A DNA stretch of 64,000 nucleotides from Trichoplusia ni (taxonomy: Eukaryota; Arthropoda; Insecta; Lepidoptera; Noctuidae): NCBI RefSeq assembly GCF_003590095.1, contig NC_039479.1:8866001-8930000 (forward strand), in the 5' to 3' direction. Positions 25,685-39,000 of this stretch are shown piece after piece; position 1 is the stretch's first letter, and each line of letters starts with the position of its first letter. Below the pieces are notes generated by a model, which was given only the letters and a program-made list of their open reading frames with translations, was not told the DNA's origin and ran no database searches. Position numbers and translations under genes: made by a program.

Positions 25685-28600
25685 ATATGTCTAAAAAAAT
25701 ACTATTAACTAAAGATTGACATACGCTATCAGTTGGCCGAGATATCTATTAAACGACATCATATATTTCAGTGACGTTTCAATTTGGATCACAGTTGACA
25801 TCGTATTATTATCTGGTTTCATCACAAGCGGACTCACAGCCTCTCGTCGAGAGATGAGTTACTGAATGTACACAGTACAAGCTACTTCACTGTATCGCTG
25901 ATGGCAAATCAAAGGGGATTACTGGTATTTAGAGCGCGCTTACATCATACAAGAGTTCTCGTATTTCGTTGTTGCCATCTGTAGCTCTGCACTCTTTTTG
26001 TATGAAGTATCATACTCCGTGACAGTTGACTAAATCAGTCAGTCAACGCCCTTATGCCAAATAGAGTGTATTCGACCTAATTCATTATGTATATTGTAAG
26101 GAAAAATTAAACAGTTGCAAGAAGATTACTATGAATGTTAGATCTTCTGATGTTTCTACCGAGGTGGTGTAGGTACTGGGTCAGTAAGTGAAATACGGTG
26201 TCGTTTGCGAGCCGCGCCGCGCTGGACCCACAGACGGGATTGAACTACATATCTTGGGACCAACTGGTCTTAAGAAACAAGTACTTTATAGGCAAAGTGG
26301 ATTTAAAAGGGAAATGACTACCATGTTAGGAAAAATCTGACATACCAGTCAGATTTCAGTCAATAATTAAACTATATCCAGTACTAAACCAGATATAACA
26401 ATATTAAGAATTGATTTTATTCTAATACGGTCCTATTTCTGATACATAACAGCGATATCGTATTCTCTTACTAATAAGGCCTGTATAAATCATAGCGCTT
26501 GCATCATCGGGGTGACGAGTCCACTTTTTGGTCGGTGATTCAGATTTCCACACTGTTTATTGATATTTAAATTATTTTTAATTTTGGTTTCGTACTCTAG
26601 TGCTAAATTCCAAGGTGAAAATTGTCACAGCTTGTCCACATAACTGGCTGGTACAGTCAGCAGTCCATTATCACAATATTGTTAACTAAGAGTCAGTATT
26701 TTTACATATATTTTTTATAGCAATGTAAGGTGACATGCCTAATTCGATACCAAGAAAGCACAAAACAAACTTATAATTATTATGTTTGAGTGTTTTCAGT
26801 TGATTTGTAAATCTGTTAGTTTCTAGTGAGTGTTATTGTTGACTGTAGCTCATGAGATTTTTTGTGTACATAGCTGGTACCGCGGTATCTACACATCGGG
26901 TCCAGTAGGTCGCAGCACTCGCCGCGCACAATGTTTGAGAGATTGTTTACGTGCCGCGAATATCGCCGACCGATCACGATGGACCACCGATGTAACGTGT
27001 ATACAAAACAAAAACTAATCTTCTATTTCCATTTCTTTTGGTCCATTTAGTATAGATATCGTTCCTGTTGGATTTTTGTAACTCAATTTTGAGGCTCTTC
27101 CCGATAAGCTGACTGAAATTCTAGGTAGCTGTGAACCCGATGACAATGCAATTTACAACTATAAAACGGCTGGACCGATGTTGATAAAATTTGTATGGGT
27201 TTTATATGGATTAAAAAAAGTGGGTTTTAGATTTTTTTATCTATAAATGTTTATATTCCCACACATATCTACTTCACCTAATCGAAGTACCTGCTTACAT
27301 AACAGATCTACTCCTACATTTGAATAGCATCAAGGCTAGTCAGAAAAATGAGACAAATTATAATTAACGTGATGTGTCATTATAATTGACCTAGACTCAT
27401 CATCCGATACTAGTACGGAGCATCATCTTTCATTTGGACGACATGGTTAGACATCAGCGGAGCATAACAACATACCTACATGCACTATGTAAACACACAT
27501 ATGTTATGACACATTCGTCATACAGTGACTCATGTGAAGGAAATATGAATAAAATGCAATTCCACAATAGAAAAACCTGGACATAATTATGGAAATTTAA
27601 AATATATTAATTTTAAACGGATTTTTAATAAAACAAAGCTCATTCAGAACAATAGCACTTCAATGAAAATGACACACATAATACTAATTATAAATGGCTT
27701 CCTGTATTGACAATAAAGAGAGATTTAAGGATAATACTTATTTATAATTTTAATATTATTTTTTGAACAATAAAAATGCAACAAAATAACAATGAGTTTA
27801 TCATGATTGTTTCGAATATTAAATATCTCTATTCTAGGAAATATTCAATGTTCAGTTATAAGTGAGCAGCTACAGTCATCAAGAGTTTACCAGTACAAGG
27901 AGAGTTATGAGTAAAGTGAGGAGTTTCCAATGTTGCAGTAAGAGCACTGAACCTCTATACCTGAGTGAGCACAGAACCATCTGATAACTACTGAATTGAT
28001 TCATTAGGGGCTCGCGACGCCGCGTCGTCCGCCTGCAATTAGCTCACCTTATCATTTAGGATATGGCCGCGGTATTAATTATTTCCTAATCGACAGCTGG
28101 CTCTACTCATTTGCATACTAACAACAATGTTCTGACGCTAATTTGCCTGACGAACCTATTTATTATGGTAATTGAGGATCAGCTGGCGTGGCTACCTAGC
28201 TACCTGCATAGGTGAGTCAGGTCTAATCTTTTGCTAATTTTGCGATAGGAACGGATATTAAAGAAAAGATCTAGATAGTCCGTTTCATTAAGGTTTACAA
28301 TACCTGTTTTAATAAGTAAACATTACAAAGAAACACCAATAGAGCAACAAAACTTGCCGCCGCACATAACAATTACAGTCAAAAATGTTCTAGGTCTTTG
28401 AGGTAAAAATGGCAAAACAAAAACTCAGTAGATAGCTAAATGACCTCCTTTTGGTGTAGTATGGCGGGATAAAAAGGAACATAGAAGCGCTTTGTTCGTG
28501 TAAGTGTCGCCGCAGGGACGATTATTTGAGGCTTTGTTCTCCACACAGATATAAACGAAACGTAACGCAACCACAACTGAAACTAACGTCTGCTGAACAT

Positions 28601-30299
28601 ACCCCCCCCCCCGCACGGGGATACAACTTGTGATGTTCAACACTTTCTAATTAAGTTCTGTGTAAACCAAAACGGACGGCTCAGCGATTGTGAAAAGGAA
28701 ACAAGCATTTAATGTTCCTTTAATACAAAACCAAATATTTTTTATTTAAATTATTAGTATGATAACCAAGGCAGCGGTCGGCATCTATTACTTTTTAGAA
28801 GCTACATTACTTTTTACTTTATATTTGGGGTCGGCAAGTTAAAATAATGCAGATCTCGGCCCGGCTTTTATGTGGTTAAGAAGCCGTGTAATAACAGTTT
28901 GCAACAAGAGCCGTAATTTCTTCCGACTTTGAATATATTTGCTCAGGTGTAGCGCCTAGACTGCTGCACCGGTACAATACAACACCGAGATGCCTTATAA
29001 GGTCCCTTCTGCTGTGCTTTGTGTTTCCTTACACAATGGTTTTCTGCAAGTTTATAGCGATAAAAGTATGCAAATATTATTTATTCGAATCAATCTTATG
29101 CTCATTATTCCAAATGGTTGCAAAGTTTGAAAATTTTCCTGGACAGGTTTTTATTGCAAAACATTTCCGTAGTTCGTCCAATGACACTGTTTAAACGATT
29201 TTCGCCGTCAGCAGGCAGTCAAATGCTTTAAATGTCCTTGTTTTTCCGTTCTCGTCGTTCTATACGCGTTTCTTATGATAGGATCCCGATGTTCAATTGT
29301 CTTCACAGATTTATAAACAAGTGAAAATAAGAAACAATAACTGGAAGGAAATGCGGTCTCTGTGCGTGTATGCGTGTGTTGTTACTGTCACGCACACAGG
29401 CGTGCGGTGCTCTCTCGACTGGAGAGGTTAGGGCTACCCTCCCACTTTGCTTTTCACATTTGTCAATGTTATTTGAATGTTTGAATAAGTTAAGTGTATT
29501 TTATACGGCCCTGTAAATACCACGTTGGCTTTATTTATAAGCTAACACAATATTGTTGCACGTTATTAACGACATTTGTTACTCTTTGCAATTAAAATTT
29601 ACTTTGCCATTGTTTTATGTTCATTACTTGGATGTGCGACTTTGATTTGTTAGTTTTGTTGAGTTATTAATCTAGTCATAGATCCGATTTGCACAGTTGC
29701 GGTGGGCTTTCCCTTATTGCAACAATGCGCAATAGTCTCGCTTCGATAAATATTTATAAACATGACCACTTAACATTTAAATAGGCAACCGTGAAGGTTG
29801 TCTAGCTCGTAATCATTACATTCATACGGGTAACGTTAGGTTATTTAATTAAGCGCCACTTTTTTATTCAGCTATTTCAGGGTCGTCTAGCAATTACGCG
29901 AAAACAAGAGCAGTCAGCATCTGCGGCATGCGTCATACGTAAGGTGTCATATGTTAATTTGGGTTATGACTTCAATTAACCAAACCATAATAATTATCCG
30001 TAAGCAAATAATGAAACAAATATCACTGAGCTGTATAATGATGTTAAATCCGTGTTTCGTAAACATGGCGTTTCTTAATCATGTTAAATTAATCTCTGAA
30101 GGCATTTCGTTGTTGGCGCGTCTATGGCTATTAAATAACGCCAAGAATTACATGTTATTAAAACTTTCTGCCATCTTTTAAACCAGTAAGAGTTGCACTA
30201 AGGAAACAATAAAATTATCTCAAAATTAAACATTGCAACGTAAAACTGCTCATTCCCGCGAAAATCAGAAAGGAAAATGACATTCTTTCGTTTAGAGTG
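25685..30299. other. Unassigned AT-rich noncoding sequence
   Basis: No gene recognised. It holds a dispersed repeat fragment (27140-27260), a run of 11 C at 28602-28612 and a 9-bp inverted repeat (AAATCTGAC/GTCAGATTT) near 26334-26357. A GGGATTGAACT word at 26238-26248 looks like an inverted box B but has no supporting SINE body. Confidence 0.55.
27140..27260 (+). repeat. Dispersed moth repeat fragment
   Basis: The stretch AAACGGCTGGACCGATGTTG at 27163 onward, followed by ATAAAATTTG, has the wording of a fragment widely scattered in lepidopteran genomes. A related version (CTGTTCGATTTCGATGAAAC) lies at about 60037, inside the TA-flanked element of this window. The parent element and the boundaries are not visible. 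Confidence 0.4.
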
Positions 30300-31000
30300 T
30301 TGTGATTTGTGTGTGCTAGCCCTGGCAGGCATCTCTCTGGCACCGGAAGAACGTTGTTGTTCAGCTTTTTTTGCAGCCGCAAAGTCACCGCGCCGTCACC
30401 GCGCCGGCACCGCGCCGCGCGACCTCATATCCGTGCCGCGCTCGTCCTAGTGCGGTGTCGCGCCGACCACACTTGTTCTCAACCCCTCGTCTAATAATAA
30501 TAAGAAAGAAACGGAAGTTTTGTTCTATAAAATAGTTTTCAGAAGTAACATTTTTCTACGAGACTCAAGCAATTTTTAATGTCTTTGTTGATTTGATCAG
30601 CATCAGCCAGCAATTGAATGAGTTTTCTTAATATTGATACTAAAGAACATAAAAAGTTTTATTATTGTGTTCTGTTCTTTGATTTTAAATTGGGCTGATT
30701 TGGCCTTATATTAATCTCCTTTAAAATATATTAAAGTGTCAGGCTTCGGATTTCAAAGGAGACAGCAAAGCAATTACATGTTGTAACATTGTGTCGCGTC
30801 GGTTAGCGCACACATCGCGGCGCCGCAGCCGTCTGTCTGTATTACAGCACCGTGACACAGAGCTGATATCAGCTAACTGCTAGTTAAAATAGTTATCTAA
30901 ACAAAGTCAGTGCGACACAGACGCGATGCGGCTCCACTCGGCGCGGTCTCGCGGGCGCGGGCGGCGGCGGTGCGAACTATGCGCGAGTTGGAAGTTGGCT
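30300..31000. other. GC-richer stretch with two CpG islets
   Basis: CpG-rich islets lie near 30365-30470 and 30820-30990, both with repeated GCGCCG/GGCGGC words. The short frame at 30309-30494 is open because of base composition. Possibly regulatory; nothing coding was recognised. Confidence 0.4.
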
Positions 31001-33198
31001 AATTACTTGTAGCCGCAATTTGATGGCAAAGTGGCTCATCGCGCGTCGTTGCTCCTCTGAAAGCGTTTCAAAGTGCCATTGTTTTTTGGCTGGATTTTAA
31101 ACACCTTTGTAGCTCCTGTCCAAAACGGAAAAGGGCTAATTAGTCGAGTTGTAATGTGTCATGGCGCGTTCAGAATGCTCGTAATTGTTTGCAACGTTTC
31201 CGAAAAGTAGGACAATGTGCTGCTAACTAACGAGTTCATTTGGACACTTGCTTGTTTCCAAGTGTTAATGACATGTCCCGAATTTATGCCGAGAGTAGAA
31301 AACATTGTTGTTAAATCAAGGACAATCAAAAGTTGTGTAATATTATACGCTACGGTGAATGTTTATATGGTAGTAAGTAGTTTAAGATTTACATTAACTA
31401 GCAAGTTTATAGTTCAATAGTTTACACAGGCAAAATTAGTTTCTCCGATGTCGCTGTACCCCGTAGGTAGCATGTATGGTGTGCGCACAGCTCATGAAGT
31501 CCGATGAGTTTGTTGTGACGCTGTGTCCCCGCCTGTGCGTGCCCCGAGGCTGTGGCGCTGACACTTTGTCTTCGTACCAGGAACTTGATTTACGTCCACT
31601 CGATACTGCCTGAGATCTTACGACGTATCTGTATTTGTCAAGGTGGAAACCACTGCATTTTGTTCCAGATGTGTAGTATCTTGTATTTTATTAAAAAAAA
31701 AAAAAAATTTGGACTCAATGAAATTTGATCTTTGTGCCACAACTAAAATGAAGAATGTATCACCGAAGCTGGCAGTTACGTGTGTGTGTAGTAGCAGAGT
31801 GTTGGCGCGGTGTGTGAGCGGTGTAAGTCTGAAGTCGCGTGTGCTCCAACTCCTCGCAACAAACTGGCTGCTAATGAATCTCGGTGCGAGCGCTAGTTGT
31901 GCTAATTACCAGTCGTTGTGAATGTTTCCGGTTCCGCTTCTACTTTTATAGTTCTGCTCCAATTGTGGAGTAGCTCTCAGAGAAGCCGCCGACCTGGAGG
32001 CTTACCTTTATCAGGCGACGCCGTACAAGACGCGGTATGTTAAGAATAATAAGAAAATCATCAAAAAATTAGATAAGAAGTAAATATTTTTCATTTGTGC
32101 GTTTTGTTTATTTAAATTAAAGTTCTTACAAAAGATATATTCTGCAGCGTTATGTCATTTTCTTGAAGTCATATACATGGACGAGGGTTATGGTGCTCGG
32201 CACACGGAGTGCATTGTGCTATGCTTAAATTATAACACAAGACGCAGCTACACACAGACCGGAAGAACTTGAAGCTGCTGTGTGAAGACAATTCTCTAGC
32301 AGTTATTGCGATTTTAGATTTTCTGAATGATGTTTGCATTAAAACTCGATCGTCGCATAAGGAAGCATTGGTACCTGCTAACGGGGTATGATTTATCTGA
32401 CATAATAACGGCGCGGCGGCGACGGAAGCGCGGCTAACGTATTACACGCATTTATTACACGGATATCGAACCCTCTCCCTCACCCGTGATACACGGCCCG
32501 CGCTCATCATATTACTATCAATAACAAGAGCTTCCTTGATTTATAAACGGAAATATAAATAAATAATCATCGATTGAATAAAAAAAACATACGCCAAATA
32601 CAAGCACAATATGCAGATACTATACGAAGGGACTCGTAAGTAAATAGAATAGCGAATTAATTTTCTGTTACATTTTCTGGTGTAAGAGATTTTTGTGGCT
32701 ATAACACGTTCATCTGTAATCTGATAGCAAGCGTAGGGGGTGTTATTGCAGCTTAACGGATTTCTAAACCTTTTCCATTAAATTCGGTTTTTTGTTATGA
32801 AATCACAACATCGCATTTCATAGGTGAAAAAATTGCATACCTTTGTCAAGCGAGGCGGCGGATGATGATATGCGTGCGGCTTCAAAGTTTATTACTGAGA
32901 AAATGAGGTTGAACATTGGTTATTCACAATGGTTTTATTGGAAATAGTAACAACTAAAGTTTGTCTCTCTCATCAGACACAAACAAGCAGCCGCTCTAAA
33001 AATATTTGTTATTAGTAGTAAGTAGCTACCATGTTCACAGTTCGGTAGTGACTGGTGAGCAGCAGCGCGGTACGAGCAGGCACAAGTTATCGGCTCAAGT
33101 CTCCGCGAAGTTCTCCGAGTGATTCGTCAATGTGTCGCTGGAGATGCACCTCGTACTTAGCTAACGGCGAGGGAGCCTGTGGGCGGTGTTTAGTACCA

Positions 33199-33212
33199 GG
33201 GGGGGGGGGGGG
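33199..33212 (+). repeat. Homopolymer G14 tract
   Basis: Fourteen uninterrupted G residues, the longest G or C run in the window, within a moderately GC-rich patch. The exact length should be treated with caution, because sequencing often miscounts such runs. Confidence 0.85.
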
Positions 33213-35208
33213 CGAGGTGCTGTGCCAGGTGACTCCGCTTATATCGAGCCGAGGTTTTGGAACTATTGCGTTGTTCACCGTAAATACTAAAATAAACTCG
33301 AAATTGTATCTGTCGGGATACAATCATGTGCTGAAATAAGTTTTACTAATACAGCTAGGGAAAGTTCTATTTGTTCCATATTGTACGGAGTTATGAATTT
33401 CTGTACAGCGATGGCAAAAACTGAAGAAAACATTTAAGTTTTCATTGTATCTATTTTTTTTCTGGCTCCGTTTTCTAAATAAATAAAACTTTGGCAAAAA
33501 ATATTCCCGAATAACATGCCTTTTATGGTTGAAACTAATCAGCACTGTTATTTTGGCAAAGGACATTTTTTCCCCAACTAATAGTTGTTGGTAATGTAGG
33601 TCAAGCGACAGGACAATTGTTAGATTAGTGTCTGTTCCGTCGCCTGCAATAGCGCCTAATAGAATGGTAATGAAGCGGTGACTCCTCGCTGATGTAATTA
33701 CTGGAGGCCGGCTCCTCGCCGCGCTCGCTGCATGCATTAGCACAGGTGGGGGCCACGCACGGGAACCACTTCAGAAAATATCTTGCACACGTCGTTACTC
33801 CCTGAAGTTGAGTGTTTAACATTTTTGGCGATAGAAGGGAAAATCGAACAGTCGATATTAGTGTAGGTAAAGATAAGAAAAAGCTTTTCTTTAATTCTTA
33901 AAACCGGAATCCTGTTACTAATGGAGTAATGGCTGGATAGAATTTGTATTCCTTTATCCTCAGTGTCATGAGTCCAACTCGCGCTTACCGGTTTGAATAT
34001 CGCAGCCAGGTATAAGTAGAAAGAAGCTTGCTAAATGTAATTTTAAAGTTTTAGGAAGCACCTTCAGTTCCATAAAAACAGAACATTTTCCTGTGTAGGT
34101 TGAACATATATTTACTTTGATGTGCAGTTCGCAGAGCTGATTTATCTTTAAAGTCAACCATAATCCAGTGTAGTCGATCAAGCCAGTCAACAATAGCTAA
34201 AGCTCACAATACATGTTTGTATCGGCTCAATGGCTCCGTGGCTGCACTACAACTACGAGTAAGTACAATGTGTTCTCAAAATAATGGAACGCTGGTAACA
34301 ATGTACACCGCGGCGCGGCGCCACTGTCTGTGCCGCGGTACAAGTGCGTGTGCTCGGCCGGGACGAGAGCACGCCAATTGTACGCGACCTGCGCCATTGT
34401 TGAATTGATAGAATTGCGGATTCAAGAACAGGTTTCTTGTCTAGAAATTTATAGGGATGTTTTATTTAAAGTCTAGCTAGAGCTTACTGACTTGTGTTTG
34501 AATGGAACTGCTTTGATACAAACTGAGGAACTTCATGGAAATATATAAATACCGTTGTACCAACAGTAATTTTATATTATCACAATATTTTAAAGAACAT
34601 TATTTTACATGATTTTAGCTTTTTAGCTGCCTATTTCCTAGGACGGAGAAATATTCTTTTTAATAAATTTTCTGTACGTCCAGTACGTGACGTAGAGCGG
34701 AGTAGTCCTTCTGTATATCTGTATTCTGTGGTAGTTGTGAACAATGTTGTACATTGTTAGGAGGAGTCCACAAGCGCGAGTTTGCGGCGCCACTCGAGCC
34801 CGCGCCGCTCTCGGCCGACAGCGTCCACACTCAATGGGAATTGGAAAATCTCCTACTTTGTGATTGTATTGTAAAGCAGAATGTAGTAATGATTGTGTTC
34901 GCGGTTCCACGTAACTGCCTTAAACAATGTGTGTGCTTTCTGTACCTGGTAAAGGGTATTCCGGGTAGTGGATTTAATCAGAACTTTTTGTACATGATTA
35001 ATTAAATTCATTGATTTGTTTTCGTTTGTTTGGGAGTCACTATAGCCGTGTCCGCTTTGTCATTTCTAGAATACTTTTTCGCTCAATTCTAGGCGTATTT
35101 TGATCTTGAAACCGTACATAACTTGACGAAACACCCACACAAAACAATTCTACTACTCCAAAATTGAGAGAGACCCCTTAGTAAATTAACATAGTAGGTA
35201 ACTCGAAC

Positions 35209-35256
35209 CCATACCTAAGTCCTTTGCAATGATCCAGCCAGCTAGAAGACATTGTT
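35209..35256 (-). repeat. Possible tRNA-like SINE remnant
   Basis: On the minus strand a box A-like TAGCTGGCTGG is followed about 25 nt later by GGGTTCGAGTT, close to a box B. Spacing is a little shorter than in a tRNA and no SINE body is visible, so this may be a decayed SINE head or coincidence. Confidence 0.3.
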
Positions 35257-35990
35257 ATTTACAATAGCCTTACAAAGTAGGAGCAAATCGATTCAGTAAT
35301 AAAGGTCCTCTCCGAGGTAACGTATTGTGACACCGGTACAGACACGTCACTACTGACTGCCGCCAGTCAGAGCAAGTGCTACGGTGTAGCGGTTGTGAAG
35401 CACGTCAGTACATAGGCTCACAATGTGTTGCTGTTTACTTACTACATATCTTGTCATCGATGTAGAAACAAAACAGGGTGTTTGTTGGACATATCAAAGT
35501 GTTTGTAGTATAAGAATGTCGTGGGTTGGGTATTTCATAATCTGTTTAAGATTATAACAGATTTGTTACATAAAAGTGTAAAGCACTGGATAAGCCTCGG
35601 TCGCCAGCGAGAGCTCGTAAAGCTCTCAATCCTTTAGGGGCATAAAAATAAAATGTACTGATGTTAACTTAAAATGATAAAAATGATAAAATGTCTTTAC
35701 TGTTACAATATTTATGTACAATCGCCATTTTCCCTGGTAACTGACTCTTAAATAGATAAAACCTCGTTTAACGTGGTTTTGATCATATTCAAACAATGCT
35801 TTTACATTTGAGTTTGTATCTAGTATTAATAACCTCAGCATACTTATATGTGGGAAACATCGGATGTGACTTTAGCAACATAAGTACATGTTTATAATAA
35901 GCAAACATTGTCTTAACAATCCACTTGTTGGCTATAATCCTTAGATCGCGGCTTCTTCATAAAATTACCAAAGTTTTGATACGGTTATCG

Positions 35991-36090
35991 CGAGCGAGGC
36001 GCGGCGCGGGCGCGGGGCGGGTGCGGGGAGCGGGCTGCACAGGGGGGGGGGAGCGGTGCGTGGGCGCGGGAGCTCGCGGCCGCCGAGCTT
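35991..36090. promoter_or_regulatory. Very GC-rich islet with G-quadruplex motif
   Basis: A 100-bp islet made almost entirely of G and C on the + strand. Runs of G3, G4, G3 and G4 with 1-3 base spacers at about 36008-36028 satisfy the usual G-quadruplex pattern. A G10 tract follows at 36042-36051. A promoter or enhancer role is only a guess; no transcription start or gene could be tied to it. Confidence 0.35.
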
Positions 36091-39000
36091 CTGTTTGTGG
36101 TACTTAAATACAAAAGTTTAAGCATATCGTAATGGCTTTCATAACTCAAACGCAATTTACTAAGAAAACTCTGCGTCGACGAACGGGTGGAGCCCTTATT
36201 AGGAAAACATTCGCCAATTGACGGCTCTTATATCTGTTATTATATAGGGAGGGTAAGAAGAGACTTCATTTACATTTAATTTGTAACAGTTCGCTGAAAT
36301 CAGTTACAAATAATCATGCATGAAACAGCGTCCTGCCCGGGATAGGAGACGCTGAAACTATATAGTACGGAAAGAAATATCCAGACATGTCAAGACTGTC
36401 TCAAGTATTTCAAAGAACTAAGCTAACTCAAGCTGAAGTATTTTAATATTCGTTCAACTAACCACTCGGCAGGCCAGCCTCAGCTGGCAGCGTAATGAAA
36501 TGTCTTCTTAAATCAAGATAGTATTACCTAAGTTTTACTTTGAATACTAAATCTGGAACAATAAAGGGAACAATACTTTGCCCTTTATACAAAAGAGAAA
36601 CATTCATTACTGGTAATATTAATCTGCTGATATTGTTATAATTGTGCGCTCATATTATGAACGCGTTGTTGTCTTGCCCATGGCTGGTGTTATCTGGTGT
36701 CGACAGTTAAATAATGAATCGTGCTCCGCCGAAGCCGGCGTCCGCCATTCGCAGGGAATTATTTAAAGTCACATTTAATCAAAAATGCTTCATACTCAAT
36801 CAGCTGATCGTAATTACATTATTTGGTGGTTCATTGTTCTCGATCAGTCTGCAACAACTGCAAAGCAAATACAGAAATTTAATTAATTTCAGCTTACGTT
36901 AAATATGTGTCTCATCAGTAAAGCCGGCTTTCAGTTCCATCGGGTTAAGCTGAATAGATCCAGCTTTCTGGAAGTCACTAACGAAGGCTGTAATTTATCA
37001 GAAATAATATCATTTCCTAAAACTAGATGCCTGCTCTCAGCCAGATAATAACAGAACAATAATCTCATTAGCTATTATTAGGTTTTGGAATTGAATAATC
37101 CCTACTGGGTACTGCTCTTCTCATAGTCGGTACAAGACTTTTGCAGTTAGCTGTACAGTGGAAAAACATTTCTGGAGTACGTTGATTGCGCATTATTCAG
37201 CGATCAATTGATCAATAAAACAACTTTTCCTCGCCAGTCTGGTTCTAATTCAAACTGCGATCGCCTAATGAAAAGTTAAACTCAAGTAATATTTGTTTTC
37301 AGTTCCGCGTTCTCTGTAATTTGAAGTAGCTTTTGTAACTGTTTTTGTAATAGCTATGGTGTTGCTAATGACTAGTTGTTTTGCTGCACAGTAACGATAG
37401 AAATGTATATGTGTTGTTGTTTAATAGCTGGTGGACGTAGAGCGATGCGATGCGAGGCGGCGCGGCGCGATCTGTGCGCCGATTAGCGGCGATTACGAGG
37501 CGAGCGGACGCGGCCCGCGGCGAGTGGCCTCGATCGCGCCGCGCCCGCTACAGCCGCGCGATATCACGCTGCCTCGTAACTACTACTGCAGCACTGTTAG
37601 TATATGTAGAAGGTCCATTCTGTAGCAAAAATAAAATGGAAAGTCCACTTTAGAGATTTAGTTTCATTACGATAATACTTTCAATCGATTTTCATCATAG
37701 ATCAATTCATTTACCTAGTTTAAAATCTATATTGAGAAGTATATATTTCTCTGAATTATGGGATTTCAGATTTTCAGCAATGAACACGTTTATCATATAT
37801 TTATTTTATTAGTGTTATCTTTACCCCTCTTTCTTAAAACAAGATAAGTACTCCTACATACTTTAATGTCTGCGTATTACTTTGCTCTGCCAAGCTCAGT
37901 GAACCTTCTGGACACGGCTGCACAGTGAACACTCACCCCGTGTAACTGTATTACACCTCGCACATTCGCTTCCTGCCGCGAAGTAGTTTTTAAAACACTT
38001 CCGTAGCAATACGGAACGTATTTGCCGGTAATATAGCGGCGTTATGTAAACTAGGTCATCAGGTAAGTCCTGGCAGCCATGTTGTACAGCCTTCTCGTAA
38101 ATGTTAAGATCGACTGACAATAAATGTCAGTTAACAAACCTCATTACGAGCTGCTGTCAATCAAGTGAATTGGTGTTTCCTGACCAATTATCTACCCCAA
38201 TAAAAAAAACTGTTTAACATTCTACGAAGAACATAAAATAAATTCTTTTTCGTTTTAAGTACGATGCTGTAGTAAACAAGTTTGAGTATTGACAAATACA
38301 ATTTGTGTCGGTCAGTGTATAACAATAGGGTAGCACATGAATCTTAGTATCAAAGTATAGCAAAGAGCACAGTAGTCACGAAAGCAAGTTGGCTTGATGC
38401 ATACAACTACTCCAAAAAACAAATGATGTAAAGATAACAAGATCTATTTCAGCGTGAGCGGTCTCCATTGACGTCACATTCCGTCACCCAAATGGACACT
38501 TGTATTGGAAAGATTGCCGGATACATAGGAACGCGCGCCAGCACGCCAGGAATGCATATCGAAATAATGGTGGAGATGTAACTACTATAATGTAGATATT
38601 TCTGTAGCCGGCAAAGGGGTGACAGAGGACGTTGCATCTGTGGGTTTTATTTGTTACTCTTTCATAATTGTTGCTTCTTTATCACAGAATCTTTTTAGCG
38701 CAGCGGTTCTTGCAATTTTGGAGTTGGTTCTCATCCAACTGTCTCTGGTCTCAGACACCCCGTGTAGATCGCTGTCTCCAAATCTGCAGCAATCTTCCTC
38801 TTTGGTTTGATTGTAAGCCCCCTAATGACTAAAATATTCAACCATTTTAGTAATATATAAGACTGCTCACTGGCCTTCACTGGCATCGTTTTGAAGCCAT
38901 AGATGCGATGTCTAAAAATAAAAAAAAGTCCAAAATCAGATTTTGTTTACACTGCCATGTCTGTAGCCGGCTGCAGCAACATAACTCCGCTCTGGAATGA

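Larger units (their letters stand above)
31001..35990. other. Unassigned noncoding sequence
   Basis: No gene recognised. It holds a 15-base A tract (31693-31707), a 14-base G tract (33199-33212) and a possible tRNA-like remnant (35209-35256). A 139-codon minus-strand frame (33324-33743) has no recognisable domain and is probably chance. Confidence 0.5.

Noticed and set aside
32460..32480. Inverted box B-like TATCGAACCC
   Set aside because: No box A at a suitable distance and no SINE body around it.
33324..33743. 139-codon open frame on the minus strand
   Set aside because: No recognisable family or domain, overlapping frames are also open, and base composition explains it; a few frames of this size are expected by chance.
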